From: an uncultured Verrucomicrobiales bacterium
GTDB taxonomy: Bacteria; Verrucomicrobiota; Verrucomicrobiae; Limisphaerales; CANJSG01
Assembly (NCBI GenBank): GCA_946480965.1
Contig: CAMLMI010000339.1
Coordinates: 1-5,169 of the forward strand
DNA: 5,169 nucleotides
Reading direction: 5' to 3'
Shown in pieces: positions 5,006 through 5,169 of the stretch. The notes under the pieces are model-generated. The model made no database searches, was not told the origin of the DNA, and saw only the letters and a program-made list of their open reading frames with translations. Each line of letters opens with the position of its first letter. Position 1 is the first letter of the stretch. The position numbers were made by a program, and so were the translations under genes.

Positions 5006-5169
5006 ATGCTGCTCCGACAAATCGTCACCGCGCTGGCACCGACCGCGATCCAGGGTTCGCTGAACCACCCGATCACGGCCATCGCCACGGACACGCGCCG
5101 CGTCGTGCGCGGGGCGCTCTTCATCGCCACGAACCTCGACACCGAGGCCGGCTTCGAGCGGGCCAACGA
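5006..5169 (+). CDS. murE: MurE, UDP-MurNAc-tripeptide synthetase (N-terminal fragment, runs off the right edge)
   Basis: MurE is the cytoplasmic ATP-dependent ligase that adds the third residue (usually meso-diaminopimelate or lysine) to UDP-MurNAc-L-Ala-D-Glu. Only 54 codons are visible. The segment ITAIATDTRRVVRGALFIAT (residues 23-42) matches the N-terminal uridine-binding block of Mur ligases (pattern I-x-x-[IL]-x-x-[DN]-[ST]-R-x-V-x-x-G-x-[LF]-F-x-A), with Thr where Ser is more common and RG where PG is usual. GGGA at 4993-4996 is 9 nt before the ATG, and the ftsI stop and this start are separated by one base (TGA-C-ATG), so the two are probably coupled. MurF shares this N-terminal fold, but the gene directly after ftsI is normally murE. 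The ATP-binding and catalytic domains lie outside the window. Confidence 0.78.
   Translation, partial: MLLRQIVTALAPTAIQGSLNHPITAIATDTRRVVRGALFIATNLDTEAGFERAN

Noticed and set aside
2434..5166. A 910-codon open frame on the minus strand opposite rsmH end, ftsL, ftsI and murE
   Set aside because: It lies fully antisense to genes with intact family motifs. Its Arg/Gly/His/Ala-rich, low-complexity translation is what GC-rich codon use gives on the opposite strand.

Overview
The window is GC-rich and reads as the 5' end of a bacterial division and cell-wall (dcw) gene cluster. It carries mraZ, an uncharacterised gene, rsmH (mraW), a short ftsL-like gene, ftsI and the first 54 codons of a Mur ligase that is most likely murE. 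All of these are on the + strand. A divergent, truncated queA occupies the left edge on the - strand. The organism is probably a high-GC Gram-negative-type bacterium. The MraZ style and the extra gene inside the cluster suggest Verrucomicrobiota (Opitutae-like), but that is a guess from general familiarity and not a demonstrated placement.

Layout. Positions 1-213 (-) hold the N-terminal 71 residues of QueA. Positions 214-579 form a 366-bp divergent intergenic region with no convincing gene but many TGGGG-type words. A -35-like TTGACC at 503 is followed by a regular array of G-runs at 534, 544, 554 and 566, which looks like the MraZ autoregulatory operator and could also fold as a G-quadruplex in the leader. 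Then come mraZ (580-1041), a 220-aa Pro/Ala-rich protein of unknown function (1049-1711), rsmH (about 1722-2654), ftsL-like (2656-3045), a 63-bp gap with a 12-bp hairpin, ftsI (3109-5004) and murE (5006 to the edge).

How the genes work together. MraZ is the DNA-binding regulator of its own operon. RsmH methylates C1402 of 16S rRNA. FtsL and FtsI are inner-membrane divisome proteins: FtsI cross-links septal peptidoglycan, and FtsL is a bitopic partner in the complex that activates septal synthesis. MurE adds the third amino acid to the cytoplasmic peptidoglycan precursor. Gaps are 7 nt, 10 nt, 1 nt, 63 nt and 1 nt, so one polycistronic transcript with translational coupling is likely. The only sizeable internal gap, before ftsI, is the one holding a strong RNA hairpin.

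Most worth a second look: the unrecognised gene between mraZ and rsmH; the hairpin with AGGAGG in its loop ahead of ftsI; the rsmH start, where the best-placed ATG is out of frame by one C; and the operator that doubles as a G-quadruplex motif. I saw no mobile element, CRISPR array, tRNA or rRNA, and no clear evidence of a wholly new system.
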